DNA of 64,000 nucleotides from assembly GCF_000368685.1 (NCBI RefSeq), contig NZ_KB849625.1, positions 248,001-312,000 on the forward strand, given 5' to 3'. The stretch is from Acinetobacter baylyi DSM 14961 = CIP 107474. Its GTDB lineage: Bacteria; Pseudomonadota; Gammaproteobacteria; Pseudomonadales; Moraxellaceae. Positions 59,923 through 64,000 of the stretch are shown one piece after another; within the stretch, counting starts at the first letter, position 1; each line of letters begins with the position of its first letter. Under the pieces are notes generated by a model. The model did no database searches. It saw only the letters and a list, made by a program, of their open reading frames with translations, and was not told the DNA's origin. The position numbers and the translations under genes were made by a program.

Positions 59923-60123
59923 TTAAAGAATGATAATCTCTTTCATTATTTTTTGTCCTTTCCTGAGAATTTCCAACTGAATGTTGCCTTTCTTTAAATA
60001 ACTTGAGATATCGACAAAATGATTAACATCCCGAACTTCAATATCATTTAGTTTTAATAGAATGTCATTTTCTATAAGCTGGTTAAATGCTGGAGATAGG
60101 TTCTTAATCACCTTTACTTTCAC
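59923..60123 (-). pseudogene. C-terminal PDZ fragment, cut from the upstream frame by an in-frame amber codon
   Basis: A 66-residue frame starting at a GTG, with a PDZ fold pattern: VKVIKNLSPAFNQLIENDILLKLNDIEV then ILRKGQKI. The frame is the same as the gene ending at 60127; between them are only the TAG codon and one sense codon (GGT). The GTG has no ribosome site. The simplest reading is that this is the end of one 259-codon gene broken by a CAG to TAG change. Translation by re-initiation or amber read-through cannot be excluded. Confidence 0.7.
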
Positions 60124-60126
60124 ACC

Positions 60127-60702
60127 CTATGTATAGCCAGTTTTTGATTGATCTGCATCGGATAAGTCAACTGGATAAATACCCGTAATTGAATCAAATT
60201 TATAAAAGTAACTCACTTGATACTTTTTCTGAGGATTATAAACTGGAGCACTTTCTGTTAACCCATTTGAGGTATTACTTCCAAAAAAATGATCATTTGA
60301 TCGTTGGTTTTGCGGATTCTGTGGTGCAGGATTTAAAAAAGTATAATATCCATACATATTTGCCGATGGCTGATCACTAAATACAACCATTGATGCACCT
60401 AATGTGTCCGCACGTTTCTCCATATTTGAAACGATATACTCATAACCTTTAGCACTATCATGTCCATCAAATTTTTTAGACTGTATAGGCACAAAACCTT
60501 CATTTAACAATTGGAGTGTGGTTGCATCAAAATCTTCAGTTTTAAATACTTTGGCTTTGACAGTTTTAGAGTGGTCAGGCTTTTTAAAAAATGAAATAGG
60601 AATATAAATGTTTGCGAAACTACTATTCGTTACAGAAACAAGGATGAAAGCTGTGATCAGATTTTGAAAGATCAATCGAAATTTTTTATTCATTTTAGAC
60701 AT
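60127..60702 (-). CDS. Exported protein of unknown function, probably truncated by an amber codon
   Basis: A 191-residue protein with a signal peptide (cleavage about after SSFA-30). The body has a conserved-looking N-terminal part (FKTEDFDATTLQLLNEGFVPIQSKKFDG, ADTLGASMVVFSDQ). A Tyr-rich section (YQVSYFYKFD) follows and the protein ends at a TAG at 60127-60129. The in-frame continuation encodes a PDZ domain, so the full gene would be 59923-60702. I do not recognise the N-terminal family. The start is ATG at 60702, with an alternative ATG three codons on. It is divergent from the reductase gene at 60833. Confidence 0.65.
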   Translation of the reverse strand: MSKMNKKFRLIFQNLITAFILVSVTNSSFANIYIPISFFKKPDHSKTVKAKVFKTEDFDATTLQLLNEGFVPIQSKKFDGHDSAKGYEYIVSNMEKRADTLGASMVVFSDQPSANMYGYYTFLNPAPQNPQNQRSNDHFFGSNTSNGLTESAPVYNPQKKYQVSYFYKFDSITGIYPVDLSDADQSKTGYT

Positions 60703-60832
60703 TAACGGTATAGATTCTTATCATCACATAAATTAACAATTGATTGATAGAATGTCTATAAATGGTGCAGCAAATATCCTAAGATAATTTCTTAAAATTC
60801 AATCTCTTCAAAAACATTAATCTGGCGGAAAT

Positions 60833-61888
60833 ATGAATAAAAACACCCCTATTCTGGTCACTGGTGCTACAGGATATGTCGCTGGCTGGATTATTGAGCG
60901 ACTGCTTAATCAAGGCCATACGGTGCACGCGACGGTGCGTGATCCATCTAACACCGAAAAAATCAAACACCTTACCGATATTGCAAAAAAATCTGAAGGA
61001 AGTATTCATTTTTTTAAAGCGGATCTTCTAAGTGAAGGTGTATTTGATGAAGCGATGCAGGGTTGTGAAATTGTGATTCATACCGCATCACCTTTTGTAA
61101 TTACCAATTATAAAGATGCTGTTAAAGACATTATTGAACCCGCTGTCAATGGTACTGCAAATGTATTGGAGTCCGTCAACCGCACAGAATCTGTTAAACG
61201 TGTAGTCGTCACCTCTAGTATTGCCGCCACTTACGGCGATGCGATTGAAATTAAAGCAACATCGAATAACGAATTTGATGAAAGTTGCTGGAACAATACC
61301 AGTAATGCAACACATCAACCTTACTCTTATTCGAAGGTGGCAGCCGAACGCAAGGCATGGGAAATGGCAGATCAACAAAACCGTTGGTCACTGGTCTGTA
61401 TCAATCCAGCATTGGTGATGGGGCCCTCTCTGACCGCTTCTAGCCAGTCTGGAAGTATTGAACTCTTACAACAATTTGCCAATGGTGTGACGCTATTTGG
61501 TGTACCGTCGATGTGGAATGGTATTGTTGATGTACGCGATGTGGCCGATGCTCACGTAGCTGCAGCTTTATTACCTGATGCCTCTGGACGCTATATTATT
61601 TCAGGGGGAAGTTTAAGCCTGCTAGATATGGGGAAAGCACTGACTCAACGCTTTGGCTATCGCTTTCCATTTCCTCACTTTACTGTACCTAAAACTGCTT
61701 TTTCTTTCGTCGCGCCCTTTTTAGGTTATTCACGCGAATTTGTAAAATTAAATATGGGCTATCCAATTTACTTCAATGCAAAACGTAGTCAGGAAGAACT
61801 CAACATACAATATCGTGATATCCGAGAGAGTGTTTGTGATCATTTTCAGCAATTACTTGATGATGGCGTTATTAAGAAATGGTTATAG
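60833..61888 (+). CDS. NAD(P)-dependent reductase of the dihydroflavonol-4-reductase type
   Basis: A 351-residue extended SDR enzyme. It has the cofactor motif VTGATGYVAGWIIERL, ATVRDPSN (R for NADPH), VIHTASPF, VVTSSIAATYG, the active site YSYSKVAAERKAWEM (Tyr-x3-Lys) and NPALVMGPSL. It likely reduces a ketone or aldehyde; the true substrate cannot be inferred. GGCGGA precedes the ATG. It has its own terminator. Confidence 0.88.
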   Translation: MNKNTPILVTGATGYVAGWIIERLLNQGHTVHATVRDPSNTEKIKHLTDIAKKSEGSIHFFKADLLSEGVFDEAMQGCEIVIHTASPFVITNYKDAVKDIIEPAVNGTANVLESVNRTESVKRVVVTSSIAATYGDAIEIKATSNNEFDESCWNNTSNATHQPYSYSKVAAERKAWEMADQQNRWSLVCINPALVMGPSLTASSQSGSIELLQQFANGVTLFGVPSMWNGIVDVRDVADAHVAAALLPDASGRYIISGGSLSLLDMGKALTQRFGYRFPFPHFTVPKTAFSFVAPFLGYSREFVKLNMGYPIYFNAKRSQEELNIQYRDIRESVCDHFQQLLDDGVIKKWL

Positions 61889-61928
61889 CAATGATGTATT
61901 AGCTTGAGGTCTGTTTTTCTTCAGATTA

Positions 61929-61964
61929 AAACTAAGAGGCAATTTATAGACCGCCTCTTAGTTT
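61929..61964 (+). terminator. Terminator of the reductase gene
   Basis: A 12-bp perfect stem AAACTAAGAGGC/GCCTCTTAGTTT (61929-61940 and 61953-61964) has a 12-base loop and a following T run. Confidence 0.85.
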
Positions 61965-62030
61965 TTTTAAATCTTATTTGATAAAGTCATCACTTATGCA
62001 ATTCGCTTAGATTGGACTGATTGCAGCATG

Positions 62031-64000
<1,970 letters not shown>

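Overview
The window is chromosomal DNA from a gammaproteobacterium, most likely Acinetobacter or a close relative. The base composition is moderately AT-rich. Protein sequences and gene neighbourhoods fit that group: very Gln-rich SbcC, the divergent fur/bamE pair, HemJ as the protoporphyrinogen oxidase, YceD-rpmF-fabD-fabG-acpP without plsX and fabH, and an FtnA-type bacterioferritin. The species cannot be fixed from sequence alone. No rRNA, tRNA, CRISPR array, insertion sequence or prophage was seen. Almost everything is core housekeeping, with a few accessory or decaying genes set between core blocks.

Region by region. 1-5.3 kb: the end of sbcC (cut by the left edge), a transglutaminase-like protein, uppP and a YggS-type PLP protein. 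5.3-9 kb: twitching motors pilT-pilU, then fur/bamE divergent, then rnfH coupled to a transporter-like membrane protein. 10-17.8 kb (minus strand): a class II amidotransferase, an OlsB-like acyltransferase, argB, algC, dut, rep and an OmpA-family lipoprotein. 18-22.6 kb (plus): an acyltransferase, a voltage-sensor-like membrane protein, minCDE, a short palindromic tandem repeat and a small PA4642-type protein. 22.6-30 kb: ftsK, trxB, the N-degron leucylation pair aat-bpt, rimI and a COG3687-type protein. 30.3-35 kb: the str operon (rpsL-rpsG-fusA-tuf) with a readable promoter. 35-41.6 kb: an EcsC protein, fabB, hemJ, an acyltransferase-3 protein, a HAD phosphatase and thiD. 41.7-42.9 kb: a lone AT-rich gene joining a nuclease-like domain to an ImmA/IrrE-like zinc peptidase. 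43-46.6 kb: a BON-LysM protein and the yceD-rpmF-fabD-fabG-acpP cluster. 46.7-51.5 kb: epmC, a YciO-type protein, a GNAT enzyme, scpA-scpB and rluB. 51.6-57.4 kb: an orphan lipoprotein, then the biotin cluster bioH-bioA-bioF-bioC-bioD. 57.5-64 kb: an exported peroxiredoxin, a short protein with a Bap-type N-terminus, a bacterioferritin lacking the haem methionine, a PDZ protein split by an in-frame amber codon, an NAD-dependent reductase and ligA (cut by the right edge).

Functional groups: fatty-acid supply (fabB, fabD, fabG, acpP, with biotin for acetyl-CoA carboxylase), division and chromosome segregation (minCDE, ftsK, scpAB), iron and redox (fur, ftnA-like, trxB, peroxiredoxin, hemJ), and translation (str operon, rpmF, rimI, epmC, rluB). 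The best candidate for something undescribed is the nuclease-peptidase fusion at 41706-42938. Next are the Bap-type short protein, the amber-split PDZ gene and the regulatory structure at the head of the str operon. Start sites were moved from the longest reading frame wherever a ribosome binding site, gene overlap or family N-terminus supported it. Domain and family names come from reading motifs by eye, not from searches.
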